From Sphingobium sp. DEHP117 (GTDB taxonomy: Bacteria; Pseudomonadota; Alphaproteobacteria; Sphingomonadales; Sphingomonadaceae): a stretch of DNA of 64,000 bases. The translations under genes were made by a program, and so were the position numbers. Below, in pieces: positions 52,839 to 59,347 of the stretch; position 1 is the stretch's first letter, and every line of letters begins with the position of its first letter. Below the pieces are notes generated by a model. It saw only the letters and a program-made list of their open reading frames with translations, did not search any database and was not told the origin of the DNA. The stretch covers positions 1 to 64,000 of the forward strand of contig NZ_JAPFBJ010000005.1 in assembly GCF_030867385.1 (NCBI RefSeq). Reading direction: 5' to 3'.

Positions 52839-53585
52839 TCAAATCTCCATCTTTTCCTGAATGTGGCGGGCCATCGCTCGCATTTCCTGCGCCGCTTTCC
52901 GCGCCGAAGTCCGTTTGATCGACCAAACCGGCACGCCCGACGCCAGCGCGTCCGCAACGCTGCTCCGGTTCCCGATCGGCGTCGGAATGACCAACTGGGG
53001 ATAAGCACGGGTCAGTTCGTCAAGGTGCTGCCCGTGACGGGGATTCCGGCCATCAACCTTGCTCGGTATCATGCCAAGGAATTTCAGCGCCGGGTTCGCG
53101 CGCCGGATATTGGCGATCGTCGTCACCATCTTCTCAATGCCCTGCAAGCTGTAGGCTTCAAGCTCGATGGGCGAGGCGGCGAAGTCGGCCGATAGCAACG
53201 CCGCTGCCATTCGGACCCCAAGGGAAGGGGGGGTATCTATCAGGCACACGTCAAAGCCTTCCGCCTCGATCACGGCCAGACTGCGCTTGAACGCGCCAGC
53301 AGCCGCACCGAGATCTAGTTTCTCAAGATCGGCCAACCGCGCGTCGGCGGAAAAGACAGCGATCCCCCCGGCGTTAGCCAGGTCGAATTGTGACACGGCA
53401 TCGAAAAGGCCGCTCGCCAAGGCTCCGCTATCATATTCGCCAAGGGTGAAGCTGGCATTTCCTTGGGTGTCCAAGTCAATAACTGCGACCTTCAATCCCT
53501 GTTCTTTGAAGTAATAGGCAAGATGAACGGTCGTCGAAGTTTTACCAACGCCGCCTTTCTGGTTCGCTATGACAAGTGTTTTCAT
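52839..53585 (-). CDS. incC: IncC, ParA-type partition ATPase
   Basis: 248 residues, like the short IncC2 form of RP4. Deviant Walker A NQKGGVGKTSTTVHLAYYF at 8-26, then VIDLDTQGNASF and CLIDTPPSLGVR. It partners KorB for partition and increases KorB repression. ATG 53585 overlaps the korA stop (ATGA). Confidence 0.95.
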   Translation of the reverse strand: MKTLVIANQKGGVGKTSTTVHLAYYFKEQGLKVAVIDLDTQGNASFTLGEYDSGALASGLFDAVSQFDLANAGGIAVFSADARLADLEKLDLGAAAGAFKRSLAVIEAEGFDVCLIDTPPSLGVRMAAALLSADFAASPIELEAYSLQGIEKMVTTIANIRRANPALKFLGMIPSKVDGRNPRHGQHLDELTRAYPQLVIPTPIGNRSSVADALASGVPVWSIKRTSARKAAQEMRAMARHIQEKMEI

Positions 53586-53881
53586 CGTTTGGCGTCCAAT
53601 CTTTCCACCGCCTCGCGCTGCCATTGCCGCACAAGGAAGGCTTTATGTTTCGGTAAAATCGCCGTCACACGCTCGAAACCTTCGGGAACCTCGCTATGCG
53701 CGTTCCAAATCCGGTTGACCGCCAGACAAACGGCATTGCGGGACACGCCTTCGCGCTTCGCCACGGCCGATTGGGCCTCGCCGTCCACCAGAACGGCGCG
53801 CGCCATGTCGAGCGGACGCGCCGCGATATTGAGCCGTCCAGCAGCTTGCTCAAAGGCCGACGCGCTCAAGCGTTTATCCAT
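53582..53881 (-). CDS. korA: KorA (TrfB), global transcriptional repressor
   Basis: 99 residues (RP4 KorA 101). Start MDKRLSASAFEQAAGRL, HTH IARPLDMARAVLVDGEAQSAVAKREGVSRNAVCLAVNRIW, and the dimerisation tail PEGFERVTAILPKHKAFLVRQWQREA, all in the RP4 KorA pattern. The RP4 KorA operator GTTTAGCTAAAC was not found in the window, so this KorA may read a different site. The start overlaps kleE by 8 bp. Confidence 0.93.
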   Translation of the reverse strand: MDKRLSASAFEQAAGRLNIAARPLDMARAVLVDGEAQSAVAKREGVSRNAVCLAVNRIWNAHSEVPEGFERVTAILPKHKAFLVRQWQREAVERLDAKR

Positions 53882-54203
53882 TGCGCCTGCCGCGATTCTT
53901 CTCGCGGTATAGCTTCGGCTCATAGACGCCAAGGAAGATGTAGAGGGCGATATAGACCGCATAATAGGCGAGGAACTGCCAACCGGCATGAACATCCGGC
54001 GTGTTCCAATACCAGAGCATCCGGCAGAACTGCCAGAAGACGACAAGCGGGATGATGAAGCGCGCGACGGTCCAGATCAGGACTCCGAACGTCCAAACGG
54101 CCGCAATGACGTAATCCACGCGGTTGCCCTCCCATGCGGGTGGAGGATTGGGAAGCCGCATGACCGCAAAACGTGCGGGCAGCGGGGGAATTTTCGCCTT
54201 CAT
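53874..54203 (-). CDS. kleE: KleE-like small membrane protein
   Basis: 109 residues with two or three hydrophobic segments (YVIAAVWTFGVLIWTVARFIIPLVVFWQF; GWQFLAYYAVYIALYIFLGVYEPK). The FCRMLWYWNTPDVHAGWQFL stretch recalls KleE of IncP plasmids, which lies just before korA there as well. Function unknown; the kle genes are Kor-controlled. A strong promoter stands 48 bp upstream. The similarity is from memory. Confidence 0.65.
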   Translation of the reverse strand: MKAKIPPLPARFAVMRLPNPPPAWEGNRVDYVIAAVWTFGVLIWTVARFIIPLVVFWQFCRMLWYWNTPDVHAGWQFLAYYAVYIALYIFLGVYEPKLYREKNRGRRNG

Positions 54204-54279
54204 CGGAATACTCCGGTTTCGACCTTGGCGGGTTGCCCGGTCACAACCGATATAATGACAGCATCCCGAACCGTGTCAA
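54201..54279 (-). promoter_or_regulatory. promoter of the kleE-korA-incC-korB operon
   Basis: On the minus strand TTGACA (54274-54279) and ATTATA (54251-54256) are 17 bp apart. The 5' leader down to the kleE ATG (54201-54229) matches the klcA leader at 27 of 29 bases. A KorB site lies 29 bp upstream of the -35. Confidence 0.75.
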
Positions 54280-54307
54280 GCCCCCGTAAAGTCTGAACGG
54301 CAATAAT

Positions 54308-54320
54308 TTTAGCCGCTAAA
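54308..54320. promoter_or_regulatory. KorB operator at the korC stop, upstream of kleE
   Basis: TTTAGCCGCTAAA includes the korC stop codon and sits about 29 bp before the kleE -35 box. This is an upstream, distal operator position. Confidence 0.85.
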
Positions 54321-54572
54321 ATCGTCGTTCTGGTGTTCCCAAATATTTCCCAAGCCCGCAGCCGCGCACAACAGCGCCCATGCCGAATAGGGAATCTGAT
54401 CGTCGCCGCCCGTCCAGCGCCGAATAACGCGGGTATTGCTCAAGCCTAGAAACTTGGACGCGCTGCCCCCTGTCATGTCCGCTGCTTTGAGGACCGCCCT
54501 TACCTCATCCGGCGTCGGCTGCTGCCACCCCTGATCGGCGGGCAATAGGCAATCTGGCCGAACATCAATCAT
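54309..54572 (-). CDS. korC: KorC-like transcriptional repressor
   Basis: 87 residues from ATG 54572 (AAGGAA 9 nt upstream). The core TPDEVRAVLKAADMTGGSASKFLGLSNTRVIRRWTGGDDQIPYSAWALLCAAAGL is the small HTH family containing KorC of IncP plasmids. Order klcA-korC is kept from IncP, where KorC controls the klc and kle operons. 104 bp separate it from klcA. The protein ends DFSG with its stop in a KorB operator. Confidence 0.82.
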   Translation of the reverse strand: MIDVRPDCLLPADQGWQQPTPDEVRAVLKAADMTGGSASKFLGLSNTRVIRRWTGGDDQIPYSAWALLCAAAGLGNIWEHQNDDFSG

Positions 54573-54676
54573 GCGCGCGTCTGTTCCTTCGCTGGCGTTG
54601 CTCCTCATGGCGGCCGAATGAGGAATATGCCCGATAGGCAGGGAAGGGAAGGGGGGCACGCTGCCCCCCTGTGGCG

Positions 54677-55090
54677 CTAGTCGAGCGCGGCACCGATCGG
54701 CCCCGCTTCCGAATGTTGGGCGGCATAGGCAGATGCCCACGCATAGAGCTGGGCAAATTGATCCTCGCCGTATTTTTCGTGCATATGCCCCAGCATGAAC
54801 AGGGTGGCTATAAGGCCCGCCGCGTCGGCCGAAACGTCGCCAGAGAAGCCGTTGCCGTCCCATTCCAGACGATATTGGGGCTGATCGCCGGGGGCCATGT
54901 AGAACCCGCCGTTCGATAGGGTGTAGAAATGCCAATATGCGCCCGTGTAGTCGGCGGATAGCTTGGACATATAGCCATAGGTGACGGCCTCGACCTCGAT
55001 CATGCGCGCCAGCCCGAACAGCCGGGGCAGGCACATAATCCGGTCTTCTTCGCCAACCAGCACGGCGGCAATTCTCTCTCTGTTGCTCAT
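54677..55090 (-). CDS. klcA: KlcA, ArdB-type antirestriction protein
   Basis: 137 residues from ATG 55090 (GGAG 7 nt upstream). Family landmarks: CLPRLFG near the start, DYTGAYWHFYTLSNGGFYMAP, then SADAAGLIATLFML and HSEAGPIGAALD. KlcA/ArdB proteins block type I restriction without resembling DNA and help plasmids settle in new hosts. It is first of a klcA-korC operon. Confidence 0.9.
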   Translation of the reverse strand: MSNRERIAAVLVGEEDRIMCLPRLFGLARMIEVEAVTYGYMSKLSADYTGAYWHFYTLSNGGFYMAPGDQPQYRLEWDGNGFSGDVSADAAGLIATLFMLGHMHEKYGEDQFAQLYAWASAYAAQHSEAGPIGAALD

Positions 55091-55167
55091 CGGACTTCTC
55101 CGGTTTCGACCTTGGCACCATAGCCCGGCCATATCCGATATATTGGAAGTTTCCCGGTTGCTGTCAA
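55088..55167 (-). promoter_or_regulatory. promoter of the klcA-korC operon
   Basis: On the minus strand TTGACA (55162-55167) and AATATA (55139-55144) are 17 bp apart. The leader 55088-55116 is a near copy of the kleE leader, including the ribosome site and start codon. A KorB site lies 26 bp further upstream. Confidence 0.75.
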
Positions 55168-55193
55168 GTTACGCTCGCCCGCCATGAAAATCT

Positions 55194-55206
55194 TTTAGCC
55201 GCTAAA
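55194..55206. promoter_or_regulatory. KorB operator upstream of klcA
   Basis: TTTAGCCGCTAAA, exact IncP consensus, 26 bp before the klcA -35 box. Same layout as at kleE. Confidence 0.85.
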
Positions 55207-55429
55207 ATGGCCTCCATCGCAAGGCATATTTGGTCGCTGCCCCGCAGTTTTACAGAGTGCCGCTATCCGCGCCCCGAATGGACACGCATGTCAGCTCCCC
55301 AAATCGGAGCCTTACCCCCTTTTTGGTGTTCAAACAGTCTCAATTAAGCGTTGCGCGACTAGCGCAACTCCGCATCACCTTAGATAAATAAACTCAGGGG
55401 GAGGTTCAGAACCATTATGAGACTCACGG
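55207..55429. other. intergenic stretch between klcA promoter and the rep-like gene
   Basis: 223 bp without a gene. It has a 7-bp inverted repeat GTTGCGC/GCGCAAC (55350-55368) and a poly-pyrimidine patch near 55315. In IncP plasmids oriV lies in this interval, but no repeated iterons could be seen. Confidence 0.4.
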
Positions 55430-56197
55430 CTAGGCAACAACGCCATCACGGGCGCAAATGCCGTTCCATAGGCTGATTAGGGCCTCCGCTGTGGCCTTGC
55501 ATGTCGTCGTCTCCCGTATGTAATCGGCCTTGCTCAACCGGGAGAGCATCCAAGCCTCATCTTCAAGCCGGTCCTGTAGGCGCTGGGCCTCGTCGTCGGG
55601 CACCGGGGCAGGGCGCTTGCGCCGGTCGAGCAATTCGAGAAGCATCCTCGGCAATTCCACCCGATAGGCATTGGAGGTCTGCTCTGATCGCGCCCCGTCC
55701 TCTGTGACGGTGTGGACGTAGCGCCGCAGGCGCGCCAGCAAGCCGATGCTGGTAAGGGCGTTCAAGGCCCTTGCGACGGTGGCCCTAGAGACGGTCGCCC
55801 ATTCGGCTATCATTTCATAGCTGGGCACCACGTTGCCCCTGAAACGCTCCTCCATCCGCAACAGGGCTTGATACACCCGGATCGTGGAATTGGTGATGCT
55901 CATGCAATAGTGCTCGAACTGCGTTATCTCGCGCGGCTCGCGACGCAGCTCCGCGCGCAGGGCGCGGCCCTTTTCAAACGCCAGATTGATCGCACGCCAG
56001 CATCCCTTGCGCGTCTTGGTGTCTCGCGCCGCGAGGAAGCCCTTTTCTACGTCGCTCCCGGCTTCCTTGCTGCCGCCGCGCACGCGGGCCTTGGTGATGT
56101 GCTTCCCGCCCCGGCTACGGTCGCCATAGGCTCGGCCGAAAAGCTGCTGGGTCAGCTCCCCGATCGCCAGCGGCCCTTTTCTTCTGGTGTCACTCAT
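55430..56197 (-). CDS. winged-helix protein at the trfA position, candidate replication initiator
   Basis: 255 residues from ATG 56197 (GGAGGG 6 nt upstream). Basic N-terminus (residues 1-90, RRKGPLAIGELTQQLFGRAYGDRSRGGKH). A winged HTH lies at about 100-155: STIRVYQALLRMEERFRGNVVPSYEMIAEWATVSRATVARALNALTSIGLLARLRRYV (HTH_36/RepL-like). The C-terminus is charged. It is not TrfA. Between klcA and trbA, RP4 carries oriV and trfA, so position suggests it starts replication. A plain regulator is the alternative. Family was not named with certainty. Confidence 0.55.
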   Translation of the reverse strand: MSDTRRKGPLAIGELTQQLFGRAYGDRSRGGKHITKARVRGGSKEAGSDVEKGFLAARDTKTRKGCWRAINLAFEKGRALRAELRREPREITQFEHYCMSITNSTIRVYQALLRMEERFRGNVVPSYEMIAEWATVSRATVARALNALTSIGLLARLRRYVHTVTEDGARSEQTSNAYRVELPRMLLELLDRRKRPAPVPDDEAQRLQDRLEDEAWMLSRLSKADYIRETTTCKATAEALISLWNGICARDGVVA

Positions 56198-56279
56198 CGT
56201 CGTCCCTCCTTTGCGAAGGGCCGGGAGACAGGCAAAAAAATCCCGTTGCGCGAATCAAGCGCCCTTGAACCGAAGTCCG

Positions 56280-56344
56280 AAAACCGCTAAGTGGGAAATT
56301 GTCTGTAGGTTCAGTGTTGGCGCACTGTCCCACTAAGCGGTTTT
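56280..56344. repeat. 17-bp inverted repeat upstream of the rep-like gene
   Basis: AAAACCGCTAAGTGGGA (56280-56296) and TCCCACTAAGCGGTTTT (56328-56344) are complementary but for one base, with 31 nt between. Located 83 bp before the rep-like start. It may be an operator or origin element; the arms contain a degenerate KorB half-site. Confidence 0.6.
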
Positions 56345-56350
56345 GAGGGT

Positions 56351-56376
56351 GCCCGGCTTCGAGCCGGGCATTTTCT
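56351..56376 (+). terminator. GC-rich terminator hairpin beside the RHH gene
   Basis: GCCCGGC and GCCGGGC form a 7-bp stem with a 5-nt loop, then ATTTTCTT on the + strand. It abuts the RHH stop at 56376. The T-run suits + strand transcripts, while the stem could also end the minus-strand RHH message. Confidence 0.6.
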
Positions 56377-56615
56377 TATCCACTCACGGCCAGAAACTCC
56401 TGTTGCAGAAACATATCGTCCCCGATCCGCTCTAGGATCGCGTTGATTGCAGCCTCGCGGGACGTGAATCCCTTGCTGGCTTTCACCCTCTCCACGATCT
56501 CGACGGCTTTAGGGGACAAGGCCAAACTCATGCGCTTAAAGCCCTGCTCGCTCTGTGCCTTGGCGCGTTTGCGCTGGGACAGCGTGGAGGGTTTGAGTTG
56601 CGTATGATTCGCCAT
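56376..56615 (-). CDS. ribbon-helix-helix-type small regulator
   Basis: 79 residues. Basic N-terminus (SQRKRAKAQ), then FKRMSLALSPKAVEIVERVKASKGFTSREAAINAILERIG, a CopG/Arc-like strand-helix-helix. Such proteins control plasmid copy number or act as antitoxins; no toxin gene is adjacent. Two TTAAAGG repeats lie in its promoter. Copy control of the neighbouring rep-like gene is inferred from position. Confidence 0.65.
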   Translation of the reverse strand: MANHTQLKPSTLSQRKRAKAQSEQGFKRMSLALSPKAVEIVERVKASKGFTSREAAINAILERIGDDMFLQQEFLAVSG

Positions 56616-57105
56616 AATGCCCCGGCTTAAAGGACATTAAAGGTTCTGGCAATTCAGTGCTGAAAAAATATGCTGGCGACTGAAAGACATATATAGAAAA
56701 GCGGTCTGCGTTTACGTCGAAGTCCGCAGTTCAAGAGCATCAACGAGTGGCTTCTTGGGCCTACCAACTGAAAGAATCGAAGCTATAGCCTTACATTATC
56801 GAGCTACGCGCTACAGCCGTAATTTTCAAAATTGGTCGCCGCGATCTGATCGGCAATTAGCATCTTGGGGCCTGCGCTCGATCCTGCGAGCATTTACGGA
56901 ATGGACGCCAAAGAGAATTACGCGGAAGCCTGATCTTGTCTCTCGCGCGTCACTTTCTTCTTTCAATCCGTTCGCTGCCACCCGTTATGCGCGCTCGCGC
57001 GCTCGGCCCGGCTCGTCCAAAAATGATGCTATAAACAATCATATTCGGCGTCATACCGCTTCCTTTCTCGCGCGCTCCGGCATATCCTCCGCAGCTACCC
57101 GGAAT
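56616..57105. other. 490-bp intergenic region between the replicon genes and trbA
   Basis: The region is less GC-rich than its surroundings. Direct repeats TTAAAGG at 56627-56633 and 56637-56643 (10-bp spacing, one helical turn) may be the RHH operator. A + strand frame at 56755-57117 has odd composition and no ribosome site and is not accepted. No iterons seen, but this is a possible oriV. Confidence 0.45.
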
Positions 57106-57118
57106 TTTAGCGGCTAAA
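57106..57118. promoter_or_regulatory. KorB operator at the start of the trb operon
   Basis: TTTAGCGGCTAAA ends 10 bp before the trbA TTG start. RK2 also has a KorB site controlling trbA/trbB. Confidence 0.85.
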
Positions 57119-57128
57119 ACCAACCCCC

Positions 57129-57530
57129 TTGCGGAAGAAAGAAACCGAACCTGTGTATCGGAAGGTTCTCGCGATTAACATTAACCGCTTCTTGGCCTTA
57201 AGACGGCTCAAGAAAAAAGACCTCGCGGAGAACGCGGGGCTGTCTGTGTCCTTCGTATCTGACGTTACAGCCGGTAAGGGAAACCCGTCGCTCGAAACAA
57301 TCGCCGCCATCGCAAATGCTCTGGAAGTCCCGCTCGTCGCGCTACTGGAACCGCCGCCTATCGGCACCGATGGCTGGGACGCCAGCCTAGCTGATACCTT
57401 ATCAAAAGAAGATAAAAAGCTGGGGCTTCCTCCCGGTTATAAGCGCGTTTCCGCTATCGTCACGGATCATCAAGCGTTTCAGATAGCACAATGGCACAAG
57501 GCTGCCCACGCTAAGTTGCGTCGGTCCTGA
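57129..57530 (+). CDS. trbA: TrbA, repressor of transfer operons
   Basis: 133 residues from TTG 57129, or 125 from GTG 57153; neither has a clear ribosome site. N-terminal XRE-like HTH: INRFLALRRLKKKDLAENAGLSVSFVSDVTAGKGNPSLETIAAIANAL. C-terminus PPGYKRVSAIVTDHQAFQIAQWHKAA repeats the KorA dimerisation tail. That HTH plus KorA-tail build is specific to TrbA of IncP. It coordinates tra and trb expression and stands just before trbB, as in RP4. Confidence 0.9.
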   Translation: MRKKETEPVYRKVLAININRFLALRRLKKKDLAENAGLSVSFVSDVTAGKGNPSLETIAAIANALEVPLVALLEPPPIGTDGWDASLADTLSKEDKKLGLPPGYKRVSAIVTDHQAFQIAQWHKAAHAKLRRS

Positions 57531-57636
57531 CAATCCCCCCAATCTGAACCTAATTCTTTGCAATCGTTCTGGTTGCCTCCATGAAAATTCCGGTATATCC
57601 CTTGCGTCCATTTTGTTTTGGCAGGGACGGTGCTTC

Positions 57637-58602
57637 ATGGAGGCCAAGGGGGAACCCGCTCAAGATACGGTAAAAGAGCGTGCGAAGGAGATGCTTCGCC
57701 GCTCCATGCAACCGCTTATGTTGGATGCGCTTGCCGACCCCAAGACCGTTGAGCTGATCCTGAACGCCGATGGCAAGCTATGGCTGGAACGCCTTGGCGA
57801 ACGCATGATCTGCATCGGTAAGGTCGCCCCAAGCCGGGCCGAGGCGATCATCAAGGCGGTCGCTGGCTATCATAACAAGGAAGTGACGCGGGCCTCCCCG
57901 GTTCTGGAAGGCGAGTTTCCTATAGATGGCTCGCGCTTCGCCGGACAGATGCCCCCGGTCGTGCCCGCGCCGACCTTCGCCATCCGAAAACGCGCCGTGG
58001 CGATCTTTACCCTCGAACAATATGTGGAGGGCGGGATTATGACGGCGGAGCAATGCAGCCTCATCCATGAGGCTATCCGCGCGCACCGCAACATTCTGGT
58101 GATTGGCGGCACCGGCAGCGGCAAAACAACGCTAGTGAATGCCATTATCAACGGGATGGTGGACGCGGACCCGACCGAACGGCTCGTAATCATTGAAGAT
58201 ACCGGCGAGATTCAATGCGCCGCTGAAAACTACGTCCAGTTCCACACGTCCCCGCAAATCACCATGACGGCGCTGCTCAAAACCACGCTGCGGATGCGGC
58301 CCGATCGTATCCTAGTGGGCGAGGTGCGCGGCCCGGAAGCCCTCGACCTGCTCATGGCGTGGAACACCGGCCACGAGGGCGGAGCGGCCACGCTGCACGC
58401 CAACAACGCCGAAGCGGGCCTTAGCAGGCTCCAAATGCTCATCAGTATGCACCCCGATTCACCACGGCCGATTGAGCCGCTGATTGGTGATGCGGTGCAT
58501 TTGATCATCCACATCGCGCGCACGCCAGAGGGTCGCCGCATTGAAAGCCTGCTGGAAGTCGGGGGCTTCGTGGATGGGAAATACATTTTGCGCAAACTGT
58601 GA
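57637..58602 (+). CDS. trbB: TrbB, VirB11-type traffic ATPase
   Basis: 321 residues from ATG 57637 (AGGGA upstream; an in-frame start at 57613 is less likely). Walker [17 protein letters not shown] at about 155-170, Asp box IIEDTGEIQ, Walker B region [14 protein letters not shown], and a His box [18 protein letters not shown] hexameric ATPase at the base of the mating channel. The 106 bp before it hold the probable trbB promoter. Confidence 0.95.
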   Translation: MEAKGEPAQDTVKERAKEMLRRSMQPLMLDALADPKTVELILNADGKLWLERLGERMICIGKVAPSRAEAIIKAVAGYHNKEVTRASPVLEGEFPIDGSRFAGQMPPVVPAPTFAIRKRAVAIFTLEQYVEGGIMTAEQCSLIHEAIRAHRNILVIGGTGSGKTTLVNAIINGMVDADPTERLVIIEDTGEIQCAAENYVQFHTSPQITMTALLKTTLRMRPDRILVGEVRGPEALDLLMAWNTGHEGGAATLHANNAEAGLSRLQMLISMHPDSPRPIEPLIGDAVHLIIHIARTPEGRRIESLLEVGGFVDGKYILRKL

Positions 58603-58615
58603 AGGAGCATGACAT

Positions 58616-58996
58616 ATGACGTTGTTTTGGAATGACGCCGCCGCCCGCCGTAAGGCGCTCATATGGGGTATGCTGGGGCTGGCGCTCGTCATGCTCCTGC
58701 TCTGGCCTCACGCGGCTTGGGCCTCGGATACCACGGGCGGCCTGCCTTACGAATCCTATCTGACCAAGGTGCGCCAGTCGATGACCGGCACCGTCGGTTA
58801 TACCTTCGCCCTCGTCGGCATCGTCGTTGCCGGTGGTGTCCTGATCTTCGGCGGCGATCTCAACGGCTTTGTGCGAACGCTGTTGCTGATCGTCCTCGTC
58901 GCCTCGATGCTCGTCGGCGCTAACTCGGTCCTGTCCTCCATCACGGGCGGCGGTGCGGTGATTACCGGCACCGCTTCGCCCGCGCTGGCAGGCTAA
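58616..58996 (+). CDS. trbC: TrbC, conjugative pilin precursor
   Basis: 126 residues. Long leader with a hydrophobic core ([23 protein letters not shown]), then the mature part with two membrane helices ([41 protein letters not shown]). In RP4 TrbC is trimmed and then cyclised by TraF to form the pilus. AAGGAG is 8 nt before the ATG. Confidence 0.92.
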   Translation: MTLFWNDAAARRKALIWGMLGLALVMLLLWPHAAWASDTTGGLPYESYLTKVRQSMTGTVGYTFALVGIVVAGGVLIFGGDLNGFVRTLLLIVLVASMLVGANSVLSSITGGGAVITGTASPALAG

Positions 58997-59014
58997 AGGG
59001 GAGGGCCGGTCAAC

Positions 59015-59347
59015 ATGGCTCTGCGATCAGTGCCTATTCGCCGCTCTGGCGTCCGCAACAATCTGTTTTTGGGTGGGGACCGCGAGCTGGTCATGCTCAC
59101 GGGCCTAGCGTCGATGGCGCTGATCGTTCCGGCCATCAATTCCTTGAAGGCGTGGGCCGCTGGCCTGCTGATCTGGTTTGCAGGCGTGTGGGCCTGTCGT
59201 CTCATGGCGAAATCGGACCCGCTGATGCGGTTCGTTTACATGCGGCACCGCACCTATCGCCCCTACTACCCGGCTCACTCCACGCCCTTCCGCAAGAACG
59301 GCCGCCTGCAATTCCGCCGCTACCGGCAACCGGGGAAGAAAAAATGA
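59015..59347 (+). CDS. trbD: TrbD, VirB3-like channel protein
   Basis: 110 residues. VPIRRSGVRNNLFLGGDRELVMLTGL start and a hydrophobic hairpin (LASMALIVPAINSLKAWAAGLLIWFAGVWACRLM), then a basic tail. VirB3-type inner-membrane protein, always beside the VirB4 ATPase. Ends inside the trbE start (ATGA). Confidence 0.9.
   Translation: MALRSVPIRRSGVRNNLFLGGDRELVMLTGLASMALIVPAINSLKAWAAGLLIWFAGVWACRLMAKSDPLMRFVYMRHRTYRPYYPAHSTPFRKNGRLQFRRYRQPGKKK

Noticed and set aside
55207..57105. Iterons of a TrfA-like oriV
   Set aside because: Read through both intergenic regions without finding three or more direct repeats of 17-22 bp. The replicon may use another design, or the origin may be outside the window.
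56755..57117. 120-codon + strand frame before trbA
   Set aside because: No ribosome site and unusual composition, and it ends inside the KorB operator. More likely non-coding, possibly origin-containing DNA.
54201..57130. RP4-type KorA operators (GTTTAGCTAAAC)
   Set aside because: No exact or near-exact copy was seen although korA is present; only KorB-type sites with three extra central bases occur.
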